Positions 46,488 through 56,531 of a DNA stretch of 64,000 nt are shown here, piece by piece. The notes beneath the pieces were generated by a model, which was not told where the DNA came from, made no database searches, and saw only the letters and a program-made list of their open reading frames with translations. This stretch comes from Emydura subglobosa (lineage: Eukaryota > Chordata > Testudines > Chelidae): NCBI GenBank assembly GCA_007922225.1, contig ML679974.1, positions 4,019,105 to 4,083,104 of the forward strand, in the 5' to 3' direction. A program made the position numbers and the translations under genes. Each line of letters starts with the position of its first letter. The first letter of the stretch is position 1.

Positions 46488-47463
46488 CTCTGTGTTAGGG
46501 CGCGCAAGACTTTGTAACGCGAAATCAATATAGTTTGACAAGAGCAAGGCCCTGAAATCAATGCTAAGCCAAAAAGGCAAGAGTTAAGACCTCTCAGGAG
46601 CAGAACCCAGACGCTGCCCTCTGCCCGACCTTAGGCCAGAGGAAGAAGTTCCTTGGGGTCTGGAGCATTCTGAGATGACCACAGACATTTGCTAATGCTT
46701 GATAAGCTAAAAGGTTCCTATTTTAGTAATAATAAAGGAGAAGTAAGACTATGGCTGAGTTTTCTTTGAAGTAAACAACTAACGTCACCTTATTACAAAA
46801 GGTCCCTAGCTAACTACCAATAGACTAATAGCAACTAAGTGTTAAGGTCCAATCCCTACTGGGATTGAGATATACGTCATGTATTACTGGGTAAAGCTTG
46901 CTGCAAGGTGAGGGGGGAAAAAGATATATCAATCCCCCAAGAGCCTTCCCAAGCTGAGAGTCCCCGTGGATCCGTGGAGGCGCTAGCGGATGCCTTAGGC
47001 AGGTGGTTCCCGTACGCCACTCGCTTATCAGAACGAAGTATGGGTCTCCCTCGTTCTTGCAGTTGGTAAGCATCCCTGCACACGTTTAGATAAGGCTAGC
47101 TCTCTTACATCGATGGGCCCCCAGGAATATATTGCTGTGGGTATCCTCTTGGCAGGTCTCTTCCTTGCTTAAGGTTCACTTCTCTGTTCACTAACTGCAG
47201 CTGCTGCTGCGGTTGCTCAGCTTATGATAGTAATAAGTCCTGTGCCTATAAGTTGCTACTTTATATCCTTGTGGTTAATTGTACTTTCATTGTACTTTCC
47301 ACCCTAAGACTTGTGCCGGAGCTGCAGTTCCTGTATGGTACAGGACTCCCGCTCCTGTCTGTCTTTCTTATGCTATCTCAGGTAATAAATAAGCATTTTG
47401 ACATCTTTTTGCCAGTGTACTCCATTCCGCCACCGAGATAAAAATACCGAACACTACACTCTG
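46488..47463. repeat. CTCTG target-site duplication pair around solo LTR
   Basis: CTCTG occurs at 46488-46492 and again at 47459-47463. Between them lies a TG...CA element. Removing the element and one copy restores a continuous DIRS recombinase reading (ISTQFLSKWI on one side, DVRHALSFYLDR on the other). Confidence 0.85.
46493..47458 (+). mobile_element. Solo LTR (966 bp), endogenous-retrovirus-like
   Basis: It begins TGTTAGGGCGCGC and ends GAACACTACA, with a 5-bp duplication outside. The polyadenylation signal AATAAA at 47384-47389 lies 70 bp from the 3' end, setting the + orientation. No internal region is present, so it arose by LTR-LTR recombination. The exact class is not assigned. 5-bp duplications fit several ERV groups and gypsy-type elements. 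Confidence 0.8.
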
Positions 47464-48490
47464 CATCTTTCACTGGTAAAGAAGAATAATCAAGATGATT
47501 TCCAGAAGGGTTGAATCCTGTCTAAATAGAAGGATAACGCATGCCTCACATCTCATAGAATATTAGGCTTGGAAGGAACCTGAGGTGGTCACCTAGTCCA
47601 ACCCCCTGCTCAAAGCAGGACCAGGGCTGTGTCTTGTTGGTTACTGGGAGGCTTCAGAAAGAAGCAAGGGAGATATACTGGTTGAGATGAAAAGATGTTG
47701 GGCCCTTAGGTAAGAATCTTGGATGTGGGCATTGTGTAACATTGTCGTTATAAAACACTGTATGTGGTGGCTATGCCATAAAGGCCGTGATTTCTCCCAT
47801 TCGTCAAGCAGAGGTGATGACGACAAGAAAGGCAGTTTTCATTGCTAGGTGTACATGAGAACAGGTTGCCATTGGTTCAAACAGGGGTCTCAGCAGGGAA
47901 TGTAGGACTAAACTGGGGTCCCAGTTCAGGGTAGAGTTTCATATACGTGGATAGAGATTTTAGATGCCTCTCAAGAAGCACTTGGTGAGTGGTTGTGTAA
48001 AGACAGAGTGGCCATCAATGAGGGAGTGAAAGGTAGTAATTGTCGCCAGGTGTACTTTAATAGAGCTATTGGCTAATTCTGACTGTTTAATTTGTAGAAC
48101 ATATTTGAGTATAAGTGGCAGCGGAGCATATGCTGCATCAACCTGGTGTGAGGTGCACCAGCAGTGAAATCTCATCCATTTATGGGTGTAAGTGCATCCG
48201 GTCATGTCATGCCTGCTATTCAAGAATATCTGTTTGACTGCATCTGAGAAGATTATTTCCAGACCCTGGAACCATGGAGGAGGCAGGCCTTTAGGTGGAG
48301 CATCTGTAGACTGGGATGGAGAAGCCACGGTGCTGGGTGGAGATGTAACGATTTGAATACCACCATGACTAGAAGGTAAGTATACCAGACCTGTCATGGC
48401 TATGTTGGAGCTATTAATATGACCTAAGCTTGGTCCTCCTGTATTTCGTGAAGCACTCGGAACAGGAAGGGAGGAAGAGAGGGAAGGCAT
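47464..48490 (-). pseudogene. DIRS tyrosine recombinase, decayed
   Basis: PLILKYVLQIKQSELANSSI and KVHLATITTFHSLIDGHSVF match ILEYLLHLKLQGLALASLKV and the following residues of the younger copy. Further on, a frame-shifted KLPFLSSS region corresponds to VAFLVAITSA. PKGPTSFHLNQYIS corresponds to the PKV...FHYNQDI part, and DVRHALSFYLDRIQPFWKS to the DVRRAL part. Past the LTR, GSAISTQFLSKWI and THST followed by a stop replace the HxxR box at about 46385-46480. Multiple frameshifts and stops make it non-functional. Confidence 0.75.
47553..47621 (-). mobile_element. 69-bp CR1 tip inserted in DIRS
   Basis: It reads, antisense, TCATAGAATATTAGGCTTGG and ACCTAGTCCAACCCCCTGCT, the last 69 bp of CR1. 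On both sides the DIRS recombinase continues: removing the tip joins GACACAGCCCTG to GATGTGAGGCATGCG (minus-strand reading), matching the ...LDVRRAL... position of the copy at 24.1 kb. Confidence 0.85.
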
Positions 48491-48763
48491 AAAGGAGTGA
48501 CGTGTCCTGGGTTATGAGGAATGCATCCTCCAGCGATCTGTGTCCTAGTCCCACTCTGGAGAAGAACTGAGGGCAGTGGGTGATGTTTTGGGTGGCAAAG
48601 AGATCTATTGTGGGACAGCCCCATCAGCTGAATATGAGTTGAAGTGCTCATATGTCCAACTCCCACTCATGATCGTGCGAGAACATCCTGCTCATTGCAT
48701 CTGAGGTGGTGTTCTGATGTCCTGGGAGGCACGTGGCTAAATAGAGATGTTGTTCTGGATACT

Positions 48764-49567
48764 CCAGTGTGAGGAATCCCCAGGACCTGTGCAAACGAAT
48801 CAGAGATACACTTCTTGTTTTATTGTATAAGTGAGATAGAGGTAGATATAGATTTTTCCTTTATTGTTATGATAATTGTATGGGACTATTTAGTGTGGTA
48901 TAAGTGAACTCCATCTTGCTAGTTTCTTGAAGTAAACTCTTTCCTGAAACGTGTACTATTGAACCTAAAAATATCTTGATGAATTCTCTTTGTGTGTGTG
49001 AGTAAGGAATGTATGTGAAGGGCATAAAGAGATGCCAACCTAAACTGCTCTAACAACAGAAAGGGGATTAAAGACACTGACTGCCATGCTGACCCTGAAG
49101 GCCAAAGAATGCATATCAACGACCCTCAAGTGCAGATAAATGACCCTAAAATACAGAAAGATCCACCCTGGGAATGAACAAAGTACAGAAATAAGAGAAT
49201 AGTCATGCTTGCAATTAGCTAGTGATTAGCAACCATACTGAACCTGGCAGCAGCAAGACACAGCCAGGCCGACAGATTTACATGAGAGTCAGTAACTATA
49301 AAAGATGGGGTAAGAACATGGAAACTTTGGGTTTCGTTCTGAAATCATCATCTTGGAGCACTGGATTTGCAGCCGACAGAGGCCTGGTTCCCTCCTCATG
49401 CCCAGCTGGTAATTATATGACATCAGCTTGCAGAACTTCTTGGGTATGAATGTGTATGTGAATGTGACTGCTTTTTGATATTCTTACATTTACAATAAAC
49501 ACAGCATATTGCCTTGTCCCCTTGAATAAGATCCTGCTAGTCTTTTCTTTTGTAAGTATAACACCAG
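48764..49567. repeat. CCAG target-site duplication pair around solo LTR
   Basis: CCAG at 48764-48767 and 49564-49567 flanks a TG...CA element. Excising the element and one CCAG joins TGGAACTGG to AGTATCCAGAACAACATC (minus strand). This reads LWNW-SIQNNIS, the expected RNase H sequence. Confidence 0.85.
48768..49563 (+). mobile_element. Solo LTR (796 bp), endogenous-retrovirus-like
   Basis: It begins TGTGAGGAATCCCC and ends GTAAGTATAACA. A TATA box TATAAAAG lies at 49297-49304 and AATAAA at 49494-49499, so U3, R and U5 are recognisable in + orientation. A 4-bp CCAG duplication flanks it. No internal viral genes are present. It is unrelated in sequence to the LTR at 46493. A 4-bp duplication fits gamma- or spuma-like ERV groups. 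Confidence 0.8.
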
Positions 49568-50959
49568 TTCCATAGTTTGATCGCCTCAGAGTACAGAGAG
49601 TGGGACTTCACTCTGCCCTGACTGTTGATGTAATACATGCAGGCAAGATTGTCTGTCATCACTTTTATGGTAGTGATGTTTTTATGATGTTTGAGAAGGG
49701 GTAAGTAATGTCGGCAGACATTGTGGACCACTCGTAGTTCTAGGAGGCTGATGTGTCAGGTGGATTCAGTGGGCAACCATCTGCCCTGTACTGTATGTTA
49801 GTATAGTTGCAGCTGATAGGGGAGGCAGCAGTGGTTAGGATCATAGTTGGTGATAGTTGCAGGAAGGGAATTCCAATGCAGATGTTGCTGGGGCATGGTC
49901 CACCACGATAGTGAATCTTTGACTCAGTTTGGCGTGGATAAAAGTTTGTGAATGCTATGTTCGTGGGGAGGTATATGGTAAAAAGCCATCAGTGAAGATA
50001 TCACAGGTGTAGCTTTGCATGCGTGACCACAAATGTGGCTGCAGTCATGTGGCCTAAAAGCTGGAGGCACGTTCGTGTGGAGACCTGGTGACTAACCCAT
50101 GCGACGGATACCAGATCCATTATAGCCAAAAATATGTGAGGTGTTAGGAAGGCTCTAGCTTCCAATTATGTGCTGATGAATTCCAGTTGCTGTACCAGCC
50201 TTAATGTGGATTTTTCTAGGTTCACAAGAAGGCCTAGCTTTATGAACAGATCCATTGTCATGTGAACAGCTCAGAGAGTGTTGGTTTCAGATAGGGCCTT
50301 GAGGAGACAGTCATCCAAGTATGGAAAGATGATGACTTCTTGTTTTCTTAGCTAGGCTGTGACTCCACCAGGACCTTGGAGAACACCTAAGGTACTGTAG
50401 ACAGTCCAAAAAGCAGTGTCTTGTACTGGTAGTGATACTTGCCCACAATGAATCGAAGAAATTGCCTGTGGGCAGGGTGTATTGTAATATGAAAGTATGC
50501 GTCTTGGAGGTGGAGAATCAGTCCCCCTGTTCCAGTGCTGGGATAATAGTAGAGAGGATAATCATCTTGAAATGCTGTGTCTAAGATGGTAAAAATGGAG
50601 CAAGTTGATTGCCAAAATGTTGGAATGTGGAAGTTGGTGGGGATGACTGGAATAGGTGAAAGCTTCTCAGGCCTCGACCACACCTTCAAAATTGTTGTTT
50701 TGTTGCAGGTGCATGAGACATAGCCCCTTGAGGAGTGGATTGTCTGTGTCTATTCGGAGGCCTTTGTCAATGGCGTTGGGTGTCATGGTGCCATTGAGGG
50801 GTGTATTGCTGCATTTGCACTGGTGGAGGGAGTTGGTACTTGCTCGATTGCCTCTTGGTGCTGGCATGTATCTCCCGAGGAAGCAAAGTTTAGCTCGGAA
50901 GTCTTTAATGGAGTTCAAAAAGTTACCTGTGCAGTCTGAGAATAATTTCTGGCCCTTGA

Positions 50960-51370
50960 ATAGTCTTCAACTAGTCATAGTCCTCAACTATGGTTTGTAT
51001 CTCCTTCTGAAATCCCAAGACATTTAGCCATGATGTGCGTCTCATTCCCACAGCAGTTGCAATGGATCGAGCAACAGTACCTGCAGAGTCTAACAAGGCT
51101 CGTAGGGCCGTCAGGGCTATGAGGTGTCCCTCAGATATCACGGATTGGAATTGTTCTTTTTTTGCCTCTGGTAAGTCCTGGCAGAGTTCCTCCAATTTGG
51201 AGTAATTCAGATAGTTATATTTGGCCATGAGAGCTTTATAATTAGAGATCCTAAATTGGAGCATAGCTGATGAGTATATTTCACATTCAAATAGGTCCAG
51301 GAATTTCCTATCTCTGTCTGGATGGCTAAATTGAGATTGATAGTGACAGCCTCTCTATTCAATCCTTCAC
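50960..51370 (-). pseudogene. DIRS gag-like protein, decayed
   Basis: The clearest stretch is 97 codons (50971-51264): NYKALMAKYNYLNYSKLEEL, then FQSVISEGHLIALTALRALL, ATAVGMRRTSWLNVLGFQKE and IQTIVEDYD. It aligns by pattern with NHQTLLGRYNLN...VTQEGAAVANTALQSA...MHRCSWLQSSGLSQEIQQAI of the copy at 22 kb. Residues upstream to about 51370 (RDRKFLDLFECEIYSSA) belong to the same protein. Confidence 0.7.
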
Positions 51371-51389
51371 TGGAACATAATATTTTTTG

Positions 51390-51480
51390 TTGGCATGCTT
51401 AAAAGCCTAATGGGACTTGTATTCTAAATCACCTAAGTGTGATTTTCAAAAGCATCTCACTTTAGCTGCCTACTTTTTAA
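51390..51480. repeat. Fold-back repeat fragment
   Basis: TTAAAAGCCTAATGGGACTT and TAAATCACCTAAGTGTGATT followed by TTCAAAAGC are the word set of the common reptile fold-back repeat also seen at 43530. It lies just outside the DIRS gag end. Confidence 0.45.
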
Positions 51481-53455
51481 AAGTAGGATCCTTGTCATCT
51501 TCTGTCTTTGAGGAGGGTGTTGTTCAATTGATTCACTTGGATTATCAAATCTCAAAGTTACAGACGCATGACAAATAGGTTTGGGGTTCTTCTCAACATG
51601 GTTACCTGTGGCATGATTCCAATTGCTAGTAGGGTCACATGGCAATTCAGCTGAGTTTAGAACAACCTGAAGATAGCATGTTTCTTCTCTGCTGAATATT
51701 TTGATCAGCCTCAGACATTTATTTTAGTGGAATTTACATTCTCTTCACTTAAGGAAGAGTTTAACCTAATAGGAGTTCTGTATGCAGAATAAATGCGCAC
51801 TAACAACAGAGATCTGCAGTGTGAATAAAGGACTCAATTCTGGAGTAGTTCAATTCTGTACAGACTGTTACAGAAGAGAAACACATGCTACTGTCTCATG
51901 AAGACTGTTTTCTCCTTGGTTTGTCATTTCCTTAATTTAAAATAAGTCACTCTGACTGAAAGTATGTGATTGTATAGAAAATATCTGTGTGTATAAAAAG
52001 CCACAGCAACTAAAATACAAATTAGAGAAACATTTTGCTCTGGTATTGTTTTATGTTTAATTATGTCTAACTGGCACTCTGGTACCAAAGCCTATATTTT
52101 CTTCAGTACTGCAATAAAAATAAAAGATAACATCACTGTTTTGTTACATTCATTGTGCAATCTCGTAAAAGTGTGACCATTATTTCAGTCCAAATAGACC
52201 CCAATACATTGTAACTTTATGCTTTGTTCACCTCCAGTTGTTATTTACAACTGAACCCACTCCCTGCAAATGTTACAACAGCACCAATACCATCAAACTA
52301 TGACAGCTTAGTAGATCTTACAATTTAACCCAGCTGTGATTGTCTTAATTTCTTTATGAAGCAAGAGAAATAAGCCAGTATAGTATAGTATTTTAAAAAA
52401 TCTATTTAAACCTGGCAACTTCAAGGTCTTTGTTAAATTGCAAAATAGACTCTGAGCATAGGCCCCATAATTCTGCACTTCTGGAAAGGAAAAATTAATA
52501 ACATCACTGAGGTTTAAAAGAAAAAGCACTAATGTTCCCAGATCTGCTGTTAGTCTCTGTAGGTTGCTAAGTTTCTGGAGCTATTTTAGGCATGAAAGCC
52601 TATTCAGAACATATCTGGATAACCACAAATGCTGCCAATTGTATGGGGGGAAAAATAGGTCAATTTTTTTCCCCTGTTGTTATTGAAAAGACTCTTTTCA
52701 ACGGGTGGTTTCTGCTAAAGAAAAAAAAGGAGGATTTCAAAGCAGACTTCCACCATTTGTATTACTTATGTAGTAAAAGAACATGCACTGTAGTGCTGCT
52801 CATACACATGGAGCTGAATTATAATGATTAATAGTCACGGATGTTTGTTACTAGTCATTTATAGCGTGTGTCATCTTAGAAGCTGAGTCCAACAGAGTTC
52901 TCTCTGACCAGGACTTTATGGAAAATTAAGTAGCTCTGGCACATTGATATTTGTAAACTAAGAAATTTATTTGGTGATATTTTGCCACTGGCCCACCCTT
53001 CTTCTATTACAGCCTCTCTCTCTCTCTCTAATATACATGAAACAGGAATGTACATTTTGCATTGCTTGCCCTTGCACATCTTCAGGTAACATCAAGGTCA
53101 AAGTTCTTTTCACTTCTAAGCTGACTCTTTTGGCTGTTTGCAACTCTCTTAGTCTCTCTATTTCAATTTTCCCCTGAGAATTCATTTAGAGCTGGTTGAA
53201 TAGTGAGAAGAGATACCCTTGAACAGTCAGTGACATTAAAATAGAATTGTGCTTACACTAAATTTACATCCCTTTTTTATTTACTGCTCATCGACATTTG
53301 TGTGAGCAAAGTTTTGTTAATGTGAACATTAGGACCAGAACAGAGATTAATTTACTCATTATACGAAATGAAATCTGCATGGGTGGAAGTAGTTTTCATG
53401 AAGATTGGGCCTTCCAGTCTGGGGAAAGAAACAATACCATATGGCTCAGATTACT
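51481..53455. other. Unassigned DNA with (TC)n tract
   Basis: A (TC)n run lies at about 53011-53029. Overlapping short frames at 52876-53185 on both strands are driven by it. No gene or repeat family recognised. Confidence 0.45.
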
Positions 53456-54063
53456 GTTACCCAGGGTTCCCAGACACAGCAACTTTTAGTCTCTGTGAGA
53501 CGGTATCAGAAAATAAACCAAAGGAAATGCAGTACTTCTGCCTTCTATGTGGCTGGCACAGACAAGTCAAAACCAAGTGCTCTTACCTAAAGCTTTACTT
53601 TATTGGTCTCCAGCAATTCCCACTGGAATTACCTTTACCAGAAGTCTCAATTTATTAGTCTTAATCACATACAAATACAATAGATGGTTAGAGTATCCCA
53701 AAACTTGTTAGTTACCCCACAAGTCTAAGGCAGTCTTCAGGTGACTCAGTCGCAGATTTCCAAATGTTAGCCTTTGCCTGAAGATCTTTTCAATGTGTCC
53801 ACACAGTGGTCTACCAGACTTGGAGTTGCTACCTCTCTCTTATACTCCAAAAGTTACAGAGACATGTAAATCAAAAGAATGTTACATAGCTGACCAAACA
53901 AATCAATCACTAGGCAGAAGCAGGAGTGACAGGGACATGTCACTAAAAAAATATTGTTAAGCAAGCAGTCTTAAGCTGTTAGTCTGATAGCTAAATTTCC
54001 CCATACCCACAATTGTAAAATACATCCAGACTTCCTGTTTTTCACAGACATTCGCCCCAGCAT
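53456..54063 (-). mobile_element. Possible solo LTR, minus strand
   Basis: Read on the minus strand it begins TGCTGGGGCGAATGTCTGTG and ends CCCTGGGTAACA. A TATAAGAG box (from CTCTTATA near 53836) and an AATAAA signal (from TTTATT near 53601) lie in the right order. No matching target duplication was found at either end, so the call rests on LTR-like ends and signals only. Confidence 0.35.
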
Positions 54064-56194
54064 ATTCAGAGAGATAAAAAGCGTAAAGTCAAGCTTACTT
54101 CACGTGTTCACTGTCTACCTCTCCTCCTGGTTTGCCTAGTTATGTAAGTTCCTGAAAAGGCCTGAAAATAGCTAAAAGCAGCAAGCAGAGTAATTGGTGG
54201 TCTGTCCCAATAATTGGCAGTGGCTTGGACACTTGGCTGGTTGTTAAACAGTCATACAGCTCTAATATCAAATTGTGAATATAAAATACAATTTTCACAG
54301 CACACAATTTGGGAGGAATCCACAGCCTGAAATCTGTTCCATATAAAATACTAAATGACAGTTTCAAGTAGCCAACAAGTTCATAAAAATTGTAGTCAGT
54401 ATATGGACACTTTGTAACCAGGAATAAAGATTGCATTCATCAATACATTGTTTATTGAGAGTTATTTGTCTTGCTCTGACAATTCCATCATATTTCACAG
54501 GGAATGATGTGAGGATTTAAGTTTATGCAATATTTAGAAGATGGAAAATGCAATAAGGGCTAAGTATCATTGCTATTATGATTGTTCTCAGACCAATCTC
54601 ACTACTTCTGCATATATTTAGTGCTGCTGCAATGCTACTGTGCCGTGGCGCCCTAGACAGTATTCACCCTCTGTTACTATAACTACTGCTGAAATAGAAA
54701 AGCTTATATAGTTTTAGATGACATATTGTTGATTGCATAATGAGTAGGGCATTTGCCTGCATACAATCAGTGAGCTACAGGCATATAATTCATTGTTCTA
54801 AATAGCATGCAAAATGCTAAATTAATGCCAATAAAAATACAAAATAATACTATGCCTATCCCTGCCACCTGAACTCAAGACAGAAATATCTGCAGTTATT
54901 CAATGTAGCCTGTACTTCTGCCCATATTTCTGAAGTTTTCAATACCTAAAGCTTTCAATAATTGCAACACCTGATACCCATGTGAAGCCTTCAGGGCTAT
55001 TTATCAATTAGCAGAACATTCCAAAAAGAAAATTCTCTTTAAATGGAATTTGCCTATATTTTTCTTCAGTGAAAACTCAAGTGAAGAATGCTCCAAAGCA
55101 GACACAGTGAGGAACAGCATGTATTCTCAGCTAACTTGTAGCAGAATTAATGCTAGCCCTTCATTCTCTGAGCCTCTCTATGAATAAATTAGCAGGCTTC
55201 ATAAGTATGCAAATTTATTACAGCTCATTAGTTTCTTTCGAGCACACTATTAATAATAAAAGTTTTCATAAAAAAAGAAATAAAATCCATTAGATACTAA
55301 GTAAAAAATGTGGACCACTACATCCTATGGCGTCTATTTACCCCTTGATACACTGAACTATCATTGACATTAAAAGGAGCTCTGCTCTTATGAATTATTT
55401 AATACCTTCAGTGCAGGTATAAAAAACAACAAGATAAAGTGTTGTAATTTCATGTGTATTTAGAGTTTTACAAGCTTTAATGTAATCAGAACTAGAAATG
55501 GGCAGAACCAGCAACTTTTTATTCATATATGGCTTTTGGTGAACATTTCGGGCAAGTCTGAGAGGATTGCAATTTCATGACCCCTTCTTTCCGTTTTATT
55601 TCTAGTTCAGACAAATCCAAGCTTTGGGTCTGATATAAATCAGGAAGTACTCCACTCAAATCAATGGAATTACAGATGTGAAACCAATGAAAGAGGGAAA
55701 TAGGTCTCCAGAATGAAACATTGACTTTCTACAGTTTTGCTTCTGGTCTGGAAATGTTTGTTAGTTTTAACATTCTTAACTAGAGTGACTCTCTTTAGAT
55801 AAATATTTCACCAGATCACCATTTGCAATTAGTGGTGGAAAGAGACAGTCCTGTCCCCATCATGCACTCTTCAGCAGGAAATGCCATAACAAGTGCAATT
55901 TACAAAGGAAACAAGAGTGTCTTGGGGTACTATACTCCGAAATAGCAGATGTAAGTAGACTTAAACAGTAATTCAGCATAGAATCTTACTTCTAAAACTT
56001 GTCCTCAAGAAAACATTCAATTCACATTCTTTCTCTTTTCAGAGTTGTGATGAAAATTGCAGTTAGGCTTGGATGTTTAAGGAAAAGACCCACTGCCTAC
56101 AAAAATAAGATCTGCTTTTCCAAATAATCCATTAATTATCATCTCTTTTGCTGCATTTGCTTTTTTAATTGCAAGTTTCTAAGATCACAAGTTA
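54064..56194. other. Unassigned DNA, possibly conserved in part
   Basis: No repeat family recognised. The parts at about 54700-54850 and 55130-55290 are complex and contain homeodomain/octamer-like words (TAATTCATTG, ATGCAAATTTATTA, CTCATTAG), a style often seen in conserved non-coding elements. Unproven. Confidence 0.3.
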
Positions 56195-56531
56195 GATTAG
56201 ATCAGGGGTTCTCAAACTGGGGGTTGGGACTCCTCAAGGGGTTGTCAGGTTATTATGGGTGGGTCGTGAGCTGTCAGGCCCCGCACATGCCATAACTGCG
56301 ACTATCAGCCCCATGCATGGCTGACAGCTAGAGCCCTTCAGAGCTGCGGGGCTGGAGAGCAATGGCTGCTGGCCAGATGCTCTGAAGTCAGCATTTCTCC
56401 CGGCAGCAGGGCAGAAGCAAGGATGGCATGGCATGGAGGGGTAGTCACTTTTTTGGGGGGGAGTCATCACAGCCTGAAATATTTTCAAAGGGGATCCCAG
56501 CAAAAAAAGTTTGAGAACCCCTGGATTAGAT
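56195..56531. repeat. GATTAGAT target-site duplication pair
   Basis: GATTAGAT is present at 56195-56202 and at 56524-56531, directly outside the hAT-type terminal inverted repeats. The 8-bp length is diagnostic for hAT transposons. Confidence 0.9.
56203..56523. mobile_element. hAT MITE (321 bp)
   Basis: The terminal inverted repeats CAGGGGTTCTCAAACT and AGTTTGAGAACCCCTG are perfect over 16 bp and flanked by the 8-bp GATTAGAT duplication. There is no transposase, so this is a non-autonomous copy. The antisense 149-codon frame that covers it (56234-56683) runs through the repeat and is not a gene. Confidence 0.92.

Larger units (their letters stand above)
48491..50700 (-). pseudogene. DIRS reverse transcriptase/RNase H, decayed and interrupted
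   Basis: The RT shows ILHLQDAYFHITIHPAHRQF (first catalytic Asp in LQDAYF, near 50495) and KYHYQYKTLLFGLSTVP. The palm motif FPYLDDCLL has YLDD encoded at 50310-50321. RNase H shows IKVMTDNLACMYYINSQG near 49650 with SEAIKLWNW at the insertion point. After the LTR at 48768-49563, YPEQHLYLATCLPGHQNTTS and MSRMFSHDHEWEL complete the RNase H C-terminus, then QLMGLSHNRSLCHPKHH matches the WGxPxxDLFAxxxN end. This region is missing from the copy at 20.5 kb. Frameshifts are frequent. Confidence 0.75.
46331..51370 (-). mobile_element. Older DIRS-like retrotransposon with three nested insertions
   Basis: On the minus strand, from high to low coordinates, the order is gag, RT (YLDD), RNase H, tyrosine recombinase, as in DIRS. 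It is much more decayed than the copy at 20.5 kb but keeps the RT/RNase H region that copy has lost. It is interrupted by solo LTRs at 46493-47458 and 48768-49563 and by a CR1 tip at 47553-47621. Coding homology resumes exactly on each side. Neither the terminal repeats nor an internal complementary region could be found, so both ends are truncated or unrecognisable. Confidence 0.8.

Noticed and set aside
46299..46580. 93-codon minus frame
   Set aside because: It starts inside the solo LTR and runs into decayed DIRS recombinase in a wrong frame. It is a chimera made by the insertion.
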